Source: Bacillota bacterium
GTDB taxonomy: Bacteria; Bacillota; Clostridia; Peptostreptococcales; Anaerovoracaceae
Length of the DNA stretch: 8,802 bases
Assembly (NCBI GenBank): GCA_016302545.1
Contig: JAEDNK010000062.1
Location: forward strand, 1-8,802
Direction of reading: 5' to 3'
Positions 1 through 6,284 of this stretch are shown piece by piece. The notes beneath the pieces were generated by a model. The model was given only the letters and a program-made list of their open reading frames with translations. It was not told the origin of the DNA and made no database searches. The position numbers were made by a program, and so were the translations under genes. Every line of letters begins with the position of its first letter. Positions within the stretch are counted from its first letter, which is position 1.

Positions 1-227
1 TACTGCTCCTCCATCTGCTTCTTGTAAGCAGCAAGCCCTGCGTAGCCGATGTTATCATCTACGGCGCAGTGAACATCGCTGGTGGCAAGAATGACGATGT
101 CGTTGGATTTTGTCGGCGCAGGTGCAATTACCGAAGGCTCTGTTCCTTCGGCAAATGCCATAGCCGGCATCATGGCAATTACAACCGCAATGATTGTAAG
201 AACCGCCAGAAGCTTTCTTGTTTTCAT
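1..227 (-). CDS. Secreted 5'-nucleotidase / metallophosphoesterase family protein, N-terminal part (cut by left edge)
   Basis: An open frame runs from an ATG at 227 to the window edge, giving 75 residues with the rest missing. Residues 1-26 form a signal peptide: basic MKTRK, a hydrophobic core, and cleavage after an AMAFA-type site. A short linker follows, then the first metal-binding motif of the calcineurin-like 5'-nucleotidase family (TSDVHCAVD, Asp51 and His53). After it comes a stretch close to DNIGYAGLAAYKKQM, as found in clostridial members. The family dephosphorylates nucleotides or hydrolyses UDP-sugars outside the membrane with two metal ions. The ribosome binding site AAAGGAG lies 8 nt upstream (236-242). 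It follows the 685-residue paralogue by 74 nt on the same strand and is probably cotranscribed. Family assignment rests on motif I and the paralogy; the substrate cannot be told. Confidence 0.82.
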   Translation of the reverse strand, partial: MKTRKLLAVLTIIAVVIAMMPAMAFAEGTEPSVIAPAPTKSNDIVILATSDVHCAVDDNIGYAGLAAYKKQMEEQ

Positions 228-301
228 GTTTACTTCTCCTTTCACTGTAAAACATTTTATTCGCAGGAAAAAATCACGGTGACCTTTCCGGAATAACAAA
301 C

Positions 302-2359
302 TTATTTCGTTACCTTCTTATAGGTAACATCAGACCACGGCGAATAATAATACTTGCCGTTAAGGTACTTGTAGCCGCGGACCTTATAGTAGTAGGTAGT
401 GCCTTTTTTCAGTCCGGAAGTGTTTGTGTAATACTTCTTGCTGGTTGTTATGGCTTTCTTGAAGCCGCTGGTTTTTTTAGTGGATTTATAAACCTGATAC
501 TTGATTCCGCTCACATTGGAGGATGTAGTCCAGCTCACTTTGATGGAGCGTTTGCCGGAACTGGATTTGCTGAACTTGGATGAAGCATTGATTGACAGCG
601 ATTTTACTGCAATTATCTGTTCCTGCGCATCAACCTGCTTCTGCAAAGCTTCAAGCTGCGCCTTGTAGTCCTTTATCTTTTCTTCAGCCTTCTTTTCCAC
701 CAAAGCATCTATTTCGCTCTGACGAGCCAGCTTTATGGAATCTATTCTCATCTGAGACTTGCTGTAAGCGCCGCCTACAGAACCCTTCAGGTTGTTTAAA
801 ATATAAGTAATAAGTGCCTGGTTGTCAACGGCCACATTGACTTTAGTCAAAGGTCCGTTTGTCAGCATGGTGTAGCCCGTCTTTCCGTTAAGTAAATCGT
901 TGGTGCCGGCGACAGTATATGTTCCCATCAGATCCAGCTCCTTGCCGTTAATCATGACATTCGTCACCCTGTAATCATCGTCAACACTTACAAAACTGCC
1001 AAGCCCGTCTACAGTCACAGACGGAATAACGGTTTCCTGAATATCAAATGTCAGGCCGGAAACCTGCAGGAATCCGCTGTTTTTATTAGGATAAAGCCTT
1101 GCTGACATTTCCAGGGCATCTAACAGGTCAAAGCCGCTCACCTTGGCCACGCTGATGTTCTTATTGCCCGGAAGTGCTCTCATAACATCGTTATAACTCA
1201 TACCGCCCACAGCAATATCAGCCTTAATCTCAGAGGCTTCCACAAAAGCAATATCTGCTCCCGTCACAGTCCTGTAAGCATCTGCCGCCAAATCCCCCAG
1301 ATTGGTCTCAGAACTTTCTACAATTCTGACCCCGCTGCCGTTTGTAGCGGCCAGCCTGCTGCTGGTTGTAGCAAAGGCCTCGTTTAAGTCCCCGCTGTAC
1401 TCCTTTGTCAGTGTGTCTATGGCGTCCTTTGTCTTGATGTCCTTAAGCTTATATGAGCTGATAAGCTGTGTGGAAACCGTCTTGTCGGAGGCGGAAAGTG
1501 TGAGCACACCTATGTTCTTGGTTCCCTCTCCCGGGCTTGTCAGAAGGGCATACATTCCGTCTTTAGTCCTGACCTGCTCACCGGAAAGAGCTTTTCCGGA
1601 ATTGCTGTTTATAAAGGCGTTTATTCCGCTGGTGTTCTCTATGATGCTTTTTGCTGTATATGCTGCGTCATTGGTATCGCGGAGGCTTCCCAGCGCAATG
1701 ATATACTGAGCGCCTTCACCCTTCGCCTTGTCTACGGCTGACTGCACCGCAGCGTAAAGCTCCTTGCCGTCATTTCCGTCGGCAAAGGAATATGCATAGG
1801 TTCCGTCGCTGTTCTTAAAATACGACTCATAGCTCGCCATAATGTCCGGATCGCTTATTCCCACATAGGCAACCTTGGTGTCTCCGTAGGCTGCAATTCT
1901 GTAAGGCTTAAAAACGGTATCCCCTGTAATCGTGCTGGTAAAGTTACAGCTGACATACTGATAAGAGGCGGTCTTCGAAAGTCCTGTCACCAGTCTGCTC
2001 ACGCCATAGCTGAACTCTCCTGCGCCAGGTACTGCTGTGGTATATCCCGCCGCATTTAACGCCTCCACTACGTATTCGCCCTTGGAGGTAGAGGCAAGCA
2101 CGCTTCCGCTCACCGCATTTCCCACATCTACAAGCTCTACGTATCTGCTCTTTGTTTTCATTTCATTTGCATATGCCGCCATGCCGGCAAGCCCGATGTT
2201 TGAATCCACTCCGCCGTTAATATCGCCGGAATACAGTACCGCGATGTTGTCGTTAAGTCCCGATGCCCCTGTCTCCGCAGCAAAGGAAATCACCGGCACC
2301 ATGGTTACCGTCAGGCATACAGCAAGAACGGCAGCCAGTATTTTGCTTCTTCTCTTCAT
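302..2359 (-). CDS. Secreted 5'-nucleotidase-like protein with degenerate catalytic domain and C-terminal FN3 domain
   Basis: This 685-residue protein has a signal peptide (about 1-28, cleavage near SFA/AE). Residues 36-330 follow the metallophosphoesterase fold of 5'-nucleotidases, but the metal and catalytic motifs are lost. Motif I is SGDINGGVD (His replaced by Asn48), the VDxGD motif is VDVGN (Asn81), GNHEFD reads GAGEFS (112-117), and the late GHxH is absent from the matching stretch (about 250-256, NSNSGKA). A 5'-nucleotidase C-terminal domain (about 338-520) keeps ETNLGDLAADAYR, but NGGGIR and GGDGY are replaced by EASEIK and GKTGY. Then come a coiled coil (about 548-582) and a Lys/Tyr-rich fibronectin type III-like domain (about 585-685). 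The ribosome binding site GGAGG sits 7 nt before the ATG. It starts 39 nt after psuG with no terminator, so probably the same operon. I infer a non-enzymatic surface protein, perhaps nucleotide- or wall-binding. Confidence 0.85.
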   Translation of the reverse strand: MKRRSKILAAVLAVCLTVTMVPVISFAAETGASGLNDNIAVLYSGDINGGVDSNIGLAGMAAYANEMKTKSRYVELVDVGNAVSGSVLASTSKGEYVVEALNAAGYTTAVPGAGEFSYGVSRLVTGLSKTASYQYVSCNFTSTITGDTVFKPYRIAAYGDTKVAYVGISDPDIMASYESYFKNSDGTYAYSFADGNDGKELYAAVQSAVDKAKGEGAQYIIALGSLRDTNDAAYTAKSIIENTSGINAFINSNSGKALSGEQVRTKDGMYALLTSPGEGTKNIGVLTLSASDKTVSTQLISSYKLKDIKTKDAIDTLTKEYSGDLNEAFATTSSRLAATNGSGVRIVESSETNLGDLAADAYRTVTGADIAFVEASEIKADIAVGGMSYNDVMRALPGNKNISVAKVSGFDLLDALEMSARLYPNKNSGFLQVSGLTFDIQETVIPSVTVDGLGSFVSVDDDYRVTNVMINGKELDLMGTYTVAGTNDLLNGKTGYTMLTNGPLTKVNVAVDNQALITYILNNLKGSVGGAYSKSQMRIDSIKLARQSEIDALVEKKAEEKIKDYKAQLEALQKQVDAQEQIIAVKSLSINASSKFSKSSSGKRSIKVSWTTSSNVSGIKYQVYKSTKKTSGFKKAITTSKKYYTNTSGLKKGTTYYYKVRGYKYLNGKYYYSPWSDVTYKKVTK

Positions 2360-2398
2360 AATCCTTCCTCCGTGTCTTTACATCAGCAGACCTTTCTA

Positions 2399-3304
2399 TT
2401 AAATATCTGCCGCAATCTGCGCCCCGATGCACGCATTGTTTAATACAAGCTTTATATTCGCCTCCAGGCTGCTTCCTTCAGTTAAATCCTTTACCTTGCT
2501 CAGGAGGAAAGGTGTTATTCTCTTTCCCTTTACTCCCTTTTCCTCGCACTCTTTAAGCGCCTGTTTTATTACAACATCCATCTTATCGAAAGGAATCTCA
2601 TCCTCTGCAGGAATAGGGCATGCAATGAGAATGCCTCCTCTGAGACCCAGCTGGTCCTTGGTTCTGATAAGAGAGGCTATCTTTTCGGTATCATCTATTC
2701 TACATTCTGCAGGAAATCCGCTTTCTCTGCTGTAAAAGGCAGGGAAGCTGTCCGCCCCGTAGGTTATGACCGGCACGCCTGATGTTTCCAGATATTCCAA
2801 AGTGGCACCTATATCCAAAATGGATTTTACCCCCGCACACACCACCGCCACATCGGTCATCTTCAGCTCTTCCAAATCCGCAGAAATGTCAAAGCTTTCT
2901 CCTGCACCTCTGTGAACTCCGCCTATTCCTCCCGTAACGAACACCTTAATGCCCGCCATGTTGGCGGCAATCATGGTGCCGGCAACGGTGGTGGCTCCGT
3001 CCAGCTTCTGTGAAATTACCAGAGGAAAATCTCTCCTGCTTACCTTAAGCACATTTTCTGCTTTAGCCATATACTCGATTTCTTCTTCTGTAATTCCGAT
3101 TTTGATTCTGCCTCCGATAATAGCTATGGTAGCCGGAACTGCTCCATTCTTTCTGATTACCTCCTCTACGGCAAGTGCCGTTTCCACATTTTTAGGGTAA
3201 GGCATTCCGTGAGAAATAATGGTGGATTCCAGCGCCACAACAGGTGTGCCTTCCTCCAGCGCCTTTTCTACCTCAGGCTTAATATCCATAAAGTTTCTAT
3301 ACAT
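2399..3304 (-). CDS. psuG: Pseudouridine-5'-phosphate glycosidase
   Basis: This 301-residue protein matches the PsuG/IndA family along its full usual length. It reversibly cleaves the C-C glycosidic bond of pseudouridine 5'-phosphate to uracil and ribose 5-phosphate in the cytoplasm. Visible family signatures are VVALESTIISHGMPYP (Glu26), KVSRRDFP (Lys87), the GGIGGVHRGAG loop (125-135), CAGVKSILDIGATLEYLET with the expected Schiff-base lysine Lys160, and GSSLEANIKLVLNNA near the C-terminus (Asn283). These are offset by 5-6 residues from the E. coli positions I recall (Glu31, Lys93, Lys166, Asn289). The strong site AAGGAGG (3315-3321) lies 10 nt upstream of the first ATG, which favours it over the ATG five codons later. 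The start is 1 nt past the psuK stop, and the ribosome binding site lies inside psuK, so translational coupling is likely. Confidence 0.97.
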   Translation of the reverse strand: MYRNFMDIKPEVEKALEEGTPVVALESTIISHGMPYPKNVETALAVEEVIRKNGAVPATIAIIGGRIKIGITEEEIEYMAKAENVLKVSRRDFPLVISQKLDGATTVAGTMIAANMAGIKVFVTGGIGGVHRGAGESFDISADLEELKMTDVAVVCAGVKSILDIGATLEYLETSGVPVITYGADSFPAFYSRESGFPAECRIDDTEKIASLIRTKDQLGLRGGILIACPIPAEDEIPFDKMDVVIKQALKECEEKGVKGKRITPFLLSKVKDLTEGSSLEANIKLVLNNACIGAQIAADI

Positions 3305-3305
3305 T

Positions 3306-4220
3306 TTAGGTTAACCTCCTTAAAAGCTCCTGCATATTCATTTCTCTGTTTACTGCGCAGCTTGACTCCATGGCTATGGAAGCCGCCGCCATACCCATTC
3401 GGGCTGTTTCCTCCACAGTCTTTCCCCAAACGGTTCCCATAAGTATGGCGGCAGAAAAGCTGTCTCCGGCGCCTGTGGCGCTGACTATTTTTAAGCTATC
3501 CGCCGGTCTGAGGAAACCCTCGCTGCCTCCGTCTGTATAATATACTCCATCCTTGTTCAGAGTTATAAAGACACGCTTTACGCCTTTTTCAAGAAGGCGG
3601 TCAGCAGCTCTTCTGACATCATCCTCACCGTCTATCGTAATTCCCGTGAGAATTTCTGCCTCCAAAATATTGGGTTTAATGCTCTCAAAGCCACCCAGAC
3701 AGCTCTTTGCCTTTAAAGCCTTTGCTCCGGATACAGGGTCGAAGAAAATAGGCGTTCCATCGAACATTTCCACCGCGCAGCACAAAAGCTCCTCTGTCAG
3801 ATTGCCGTCGAGGGCTATAATGCGTGAGCCGGCTATGAACTCCCTGTGCTCCTTTAGAAAGACGGGCGTAATTGCTTCAATAATATCCATATCGCAAAAC
3901 GCCAACTCCATGTCGCGCCTGTCATCGAGGATGGAAAGATACATTGCCGAGTTTCTGCCCCTGAGAGTTCTGACACAGGACACATCCACTCCCAGACCTT
4001 CCAGCTCTTTTCTTGCGGCCTGTCCCATCTGGTCATCGCCTATGACTGAGACCATGGCTACATCACCTCCCAGCCTTGCGGCGTTTTCAGCAATATTTCT
4101 TCCTACCCCTCCAAAGGCCAGATGTATTCTGCCCGGATTGGAGTCGTGATATTTTAACTTTTCAAAGGGGCTTCCCTCAATGTCGATATTGATTCCGCCC
4201 ACAACCGTTATTTGCGCCAT
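3306..4220 (-). CDS. psuK: Pseudouridine kinase, PfkB carbohydrate kinase family
   Basis: This 304-residue PfkB/ribokinase-fold kinase most likely phosphorylates pseudouridine to pseudouridine 5'-phosphate with ATP. It has the N-terminal VVGGINID strand, the first PfkB signature around GGVGRNIAENAARLG (37-51), KPNILEAE (182-189), and the second signature SATGAGDSF (247-255) with the anion hole and catalytic base Asp253. PfkB members vary in substrate; the immediately following psuG is what points to pseudouridine. I chose the ATG at 4220 because GAGGA (4226-4230) lies 5 nt before it. A GTG four codons upstream (4232) overlaps the preceding gene's TAG stop but has no ribosome binding site of its own. 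It starts 11 nt after the nucleoside kinase gene and ends 1 nt before psuG. Confidence 0.93.
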   Translation of the reverse strand: MAQITVVGGINIDIEGSPFEKLKYHDSNPGRIHLAFGGVGRNIAENAARLGGDVAMVSVIGDDQMGQAARKELEGLGVDVSCVRTLRGRNSAMYLSILDDRRDMELAFCDMDIIEAITPVFLKEHREFIAGSRIIALDGNLTEELLCCAVEMFDGTPIFFDPVSGAKALKAKSCLGGFESIKPNILEAEILTGITIDGEDDVRRAADRLLEKGVKRVFITLNKDGVYYTDGGSEGFLRPADSLKIVSATGAGDSFSAAILMGTVWGKTVEETARMGMAAASIAMESSCAVNREMNMQELLRRLT

Positions 4221-4231
4221 CTGAATCCTCA

Positions 4232-5896
4232 CTAGTCTGCAAAAACACTGCCTCCGATAAACTCCCTCAGTATGGAGTTGTTCACTATGGCAGAATCATC
4301 CTCCACGGTCTTGAAGAAGCGGAGGAAGTTCAGCATTCTCACCGCATCGCTGTACTCCGGCTCATCAGGCTTTATAGCCTCCAGCAGCGGCTTTGCATAC
4401 TTTTTAAGCACGCATATTTCGTAAAGGTGCACAGAGTTGAAAAGAACGTCGGCCTCATTACTGTAAGGGAAAATGTTTTTGTCTTCTCCTGCCCTCACCT
4501 TAGGCCAGCTGGATATAGTGTTCTGCGCACTGTGTCCTCTGTATTTATAATCCCGCACCATACGTCTGAGCATTCTGTGGTCGGTGGTTACCACTCTGTT
4601 GTGACTGTCGATGTTAAGCTGGGTCAAAGGACTTATGTATATCTTAAACTTCTGCTCAGCCGGCAGCTCTCTGGTCAGATCCTCGTTGAGGGCATGTATA
4701 CCTTCAATCACAATAGGCTGACTGCTGCGTATGGAAGTAAGCCTCTTGCCGTACTCCTTATGCCCCGTGATAAAATTGAAAGAAGGCATATCCACCTCTT
4801 TCCCCGCCAAAAGGTCGTTTATGTTCTGATTAAAGAGATGAACGTCCACCGCGTCAAGGTCCTCGTAATTTTTCTCTCCGAATTCATCTACAGGGGTATT
4901 TTCCCTCTCCACAAAATAATCGTCCGTTCCCATGTAAAGCGGCTGCAGTCCGTTTACTCTCAGCTGAATGCACAGTCTCTGGGCAAAGGTCGTCTTTCCC
5001 GAAGAGGAAGGTCCGGCGATGAGAATGATTCGCTTTTTCTGTCTGGTAATCATATCGGCGATTTCCACAATCCTGCGCTCGTGGAGAGCCTCGCTGAGCT
5101 GAATAAGCTCCTTGAATTTACCCTCTTCAATCTTCCTGTTAAGGTCGGAAACGTAGTTAATGCCCATAAGCTTTCCCCAGCGGCTCTGCTCGCCGAAGGT
5201 CTTATACAGCATTTTTTCGTCAACATACTCAGGAATCACATTTGGATTGGATGGATGAGGAAAGCGCAGCAGCACGCCTCTCCTGTATTTCATCAGCTGG
5301 AAATGCTCGATATAGCTTGTGGACGGCACCATGAGACCATAGAAAAAGTCCCGATATCCGTCAAGGGAATAAAAGGGTATCTTTCTGCGCTGCTGATTTT
5401 CGCACAGAAGCTCCGCCTTCTCCGGACATCCGGTTTGTATAAAGAGCTCCTCTGCCTCCTCCTTAGTAAGCTTCTCTCTGACAAAAGGCCGGTCTGCTTT
5501 AACCAGCTGCCTCATTCTTTTCTCTATTTTTTTAATGTCCTTTGCCGTTATGGCGTCGTGACTTTTTATTTCTGTGTAGAGTCCCTTATTGATGGCATTT
5601 TCAATATCCACGTCCACCTTGCCCAGCACGTCTTCTATGGCTTTAAGGTAGATGAGACAGAGGCTGTTCTGATATATCAGGTTTGCCTCCTGTGTACGCA
5701 TATCAAGGAGTTCGACCCTGCAATCGCCGTAAATGCGGTGTTCCAGTCTTTCGATTTTGTTATTGACTCTCGCTGCCAATACGGTATAGGGAAGCTCTTC
5801 CTTAATCTCTTTATAGATTTCCTCTATGGTCATGCCTCTTTCAACAGTTATTTCCTCAAACTGTCCTCTTAATTCTTTTTTGAGCTGAATTTTCAC
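4232..5896 (-). CDS. TGS-domain P-loop nucleoside (uridine-type) kinase
   Basis: This 554-residue protein is built like a uridine kinase with a threonyl-tRNA-synthetase-like N-terminus, a known architecture in Bacillota and some other phyla. Residues 1-65 resemble a TGS domain, and about 66-240 correspond to the tRNA-SAD-like region (including YGLMVPSTSYIEHFQLMKYR). The C-terminal half is a P-loop kinase with Walker A GPSSSGKTT (295-303), the acceptor-site motif TDDYFVERENTP (324-335), VIEGIHALN (396-404) and an arginine-rich lid near RMLRRMVRDYKYRG. It probably phosphorylates uridine/cytidine or a related nucleoside with a nucleoside triphosphate. I prefer the GTG at 5896 because GGGGGA lies 7 nt upstream; an in-frame TTG at 5911 precedes that site and has none of its own. 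It is the first gene of the pseudouridine operon, so it might act on a modified nucleoside. Confidence 0.9.
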   Translation of the reverse strand: MKIQLKKELRGQFEEITVERGMTIEEIYKEIKEELPYTVLAARVNNKIERLEHRIYGDCRVELLDMRTQEANLIYQNSLCLIYLKAIEDVLGKVDVDIENAINKGLYTEIKSHDAITAKDIKKIEKRMRQLVKADRPFVREKLTKEEAEELFIQTGCPEKAELLCENQQRRKIPFYSLDGYRDFFYGLMVPSTSYIEHFQLMKYRRGVLLRFPHPSNPNVIPEYVDEKMLYKTFGEQSRWGKLMGINYVSDLNRKIEEGKFKELIQLSEALHERRIVEIADMITRQKKRIILIAGPSSSGKTTFAQRLCIQLRVNGLQPLYMGTDDYFVERENTPVDEFGEKNYEDLDAVDVHLFNQNINDLLAGKEVDMPSFNFITGHKEYGKRLTSIRSSQPIVIEGIHALNEDLTRELPAEQKFKIYISPLTQLNIDSHNRVVTTDHRMLRRMVRDYKYRGHSAQNTISSWPKVRAGEDKNIFPYSNEADVLFNSVHLYEICVLKKYAKPLLEAIKPDEPEYSDAVRMLNFLRFFKTVEDDSAIVNNSILREFIGGSVFAD

Positions 5897-5911
5897 GAAA
5901 ATTTCCCCCAA
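5897..5911 (-). promoter_or_regulatory. Ribosome binding site deciding the GTG start of the nucleoside kinase
   Basis: Read on the minus strand, GGGGGA is followed after 7 nt by the GTG at 5896. The alternative TTG at 5911 is the triplet just before this purine run, so it cannot use it. This supports a 554-residue rather than a 559-residue product. Confidence 0.6.
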
Positions 5912-5922
5912 TGTTTTTATAC

Positions 5923-5943
5923 GAAGCAGTTAAAATCTGCTTC
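5923..5943. repeat. Perfect 7-bp inverted repeat in the leader of the kinase-psuKG operon
   Basis: GAAGCAG and CTGCTTC flank a 7-nt AT-rich loop. It lies between the predicted operon promoter and the kinase ribosome binding site, so it would form a hairpin in the leader RNA or act as a DNA operator. No T-run follows on the minus strand, so it is not an intrinsic terminator. Function is unknown. Confidence 0.55.
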
Positions 5944-5955
5944 AGACTACAGATA

Positions 5956-5984
5956 CTGATATTGTACCATAAATCGTTTATAAA
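5956..5984 (+). promoter_or_regulatory. Candidate sigma-A promoter for the DUF378 gene
   Basis: CTGATA (5956-5961, four of six matches to TTGACA) and TATAAA (5979-5984, five of six to TATAAT) are 17 bp apart. The predicted start is near 5991. It overlaps the leftward promoter of the kinase operon, so the two may exclude one another. Confidence 0.4.
5961..5969 (-). promoter_or_regulatory. Extended -10 promoter for the nucleoside kinase-psuK-psuG operon
   Basis: On the minus strand TGG-TACAAT matches an extended -10 (TGnTATAAT) with one mismatch in the hexamer. The -35 region at 17 bp is only a T-run (5984-5989), so activity would depend on the TG extension. Predicted transcription starts near 5954, giving a leader of about 60 nt before the GTG at 5896. 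Confidence 0.5.
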
Positions 5985-5990
5985 AAAAAC

Positions 5991-6005
5991 ATTTTGGGAC
6001 AAAAT
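5991..6005. repeat. Perfect inverted repeat ATTTTG-GGA-CAAAAT upstream of the DUF378 gene
   Basis: Two 6-bp arms flank GGA at the predicted transcription start of the DUF378 gene and 9 nt before its ribosome binding site. The short loop and AT-rich arms fit a protein-binding operator better than a stable RNA hairpin. The binding factor is unknown. Confidence 0.4.
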
Positions 6006-6028
6006 ATCTGACGAAAGGAGTGATTACT

Positions 6029-6226
6029 TTGAAAAAGTTGATTCTCATTCTTCTGATTATAGGCGGAATTAACTGGGGCCTCGTAGGCTTCTTTAATTAT
6101 AATCTGGTTTCCGCAATTTTCGGCGGTAACCTTGTGATTATATCACGGATAATCTACGCGGTTGTAGGTCTGTCGGCGCTGTATGCCATTTCGTTTCTTT
6201 TCAGAGACAACAGGCAGCGTGTTTAG
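6029..6226 (+). CDS. DUF378 family small membrane protein
   Basis: This 65-residue protein has two hydrophobic segments (about 4-22 and 32-56) separated by a short loop and ends in a charged tail (RDNRQRV). The segment IIGGINWGLVGFFNYNLVSAIFG is the hallmark of DUF378 (YuzA-like) proteins, which are widespread in Bacillota and of unknown function. The start is the TTG at 6029, placed 8 nt after AAAGGAG (6014-6020). An in-frame GTG at 6020 begins inside that site and is unlikely to be used. The gene stands alone, divergent from the nucleoside kinase operon, and ends about 20 nt before a shared terminator. It probably lies in the cytoplasmic membrane; nothing in the sequence indicates a substrate or partner. 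Confidence 0.88.
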   Translation: MKKLILILLIIGGINWGLVGFFNYNLVSAIFGGNLVIISRIIYAVVGLSALYAISFLFRDNRQRV

Positions 6227-6247
6227 AAATTTTTATTTCCCAACAAG

Positions 6248-6279
6248 CAAAGAGGACGGTTTTGATGCCGTCCTCTTTG
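6248..6279. terminator. Bidirectional terminator between the convergent DUF378 and PC4-like genes
   Basis: CAAAGAGGACGG (6248-6259) pairs perfectly with CCGTCCTCTTTG (6268-6279) around an 8-nt loop. The stem sits between two convergent stop codons, 21 nt after the DUF378 stop and 5 nt after that of the PC4-like gene. The T-tracts are broken on both sides (TTTGGTTTG rightward, TTTGCTTGTT leftward), so efficiency may be moderate. Confidence 0.8.
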
Positions 6280-6284
6280 GTTTG

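Noticed and set aside
228..301. A T6 run after GGTCACCGTGA (minus strand) between the two nucleotidase genes as a possible terminator
   Set aside because: The only self-complementarity, TCAC/GTGA, would leave a one-base loop, which cannot fold. The genes are more likely cotranscribed.
1302..1709. A 135-codon plus-strand frame with hydrophobic content, resembling a membrane protein
   Set aside because: It is antisense to the 5'-nucleotidase-like gene, and its hydrophobicity comes from the complement of Ser/Thr/Lys/Asp codons.
3553..4149. A 198-codon plus-strand open frame opposite psuK
   Set aside because: It is antisense to an unmistakable PfkB kinase and its translation has no recognisable motif.
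4427..5872. A 481-codon plus-strand open frame opposite the nucleoside kinase gene
   Set aside because: Its translation shows no recognisable domain, and it lies antisense to a clearly conserved P-loop kinase. It is a codon-bias shadow.
5897..5955. A riboswitch in the leader of the kinase-psuKG operon
   Set aside because: The leader is only about 60 nt and holds one simple hairpin. No known aptamer signature or terminator/antiterminator pair is visible.
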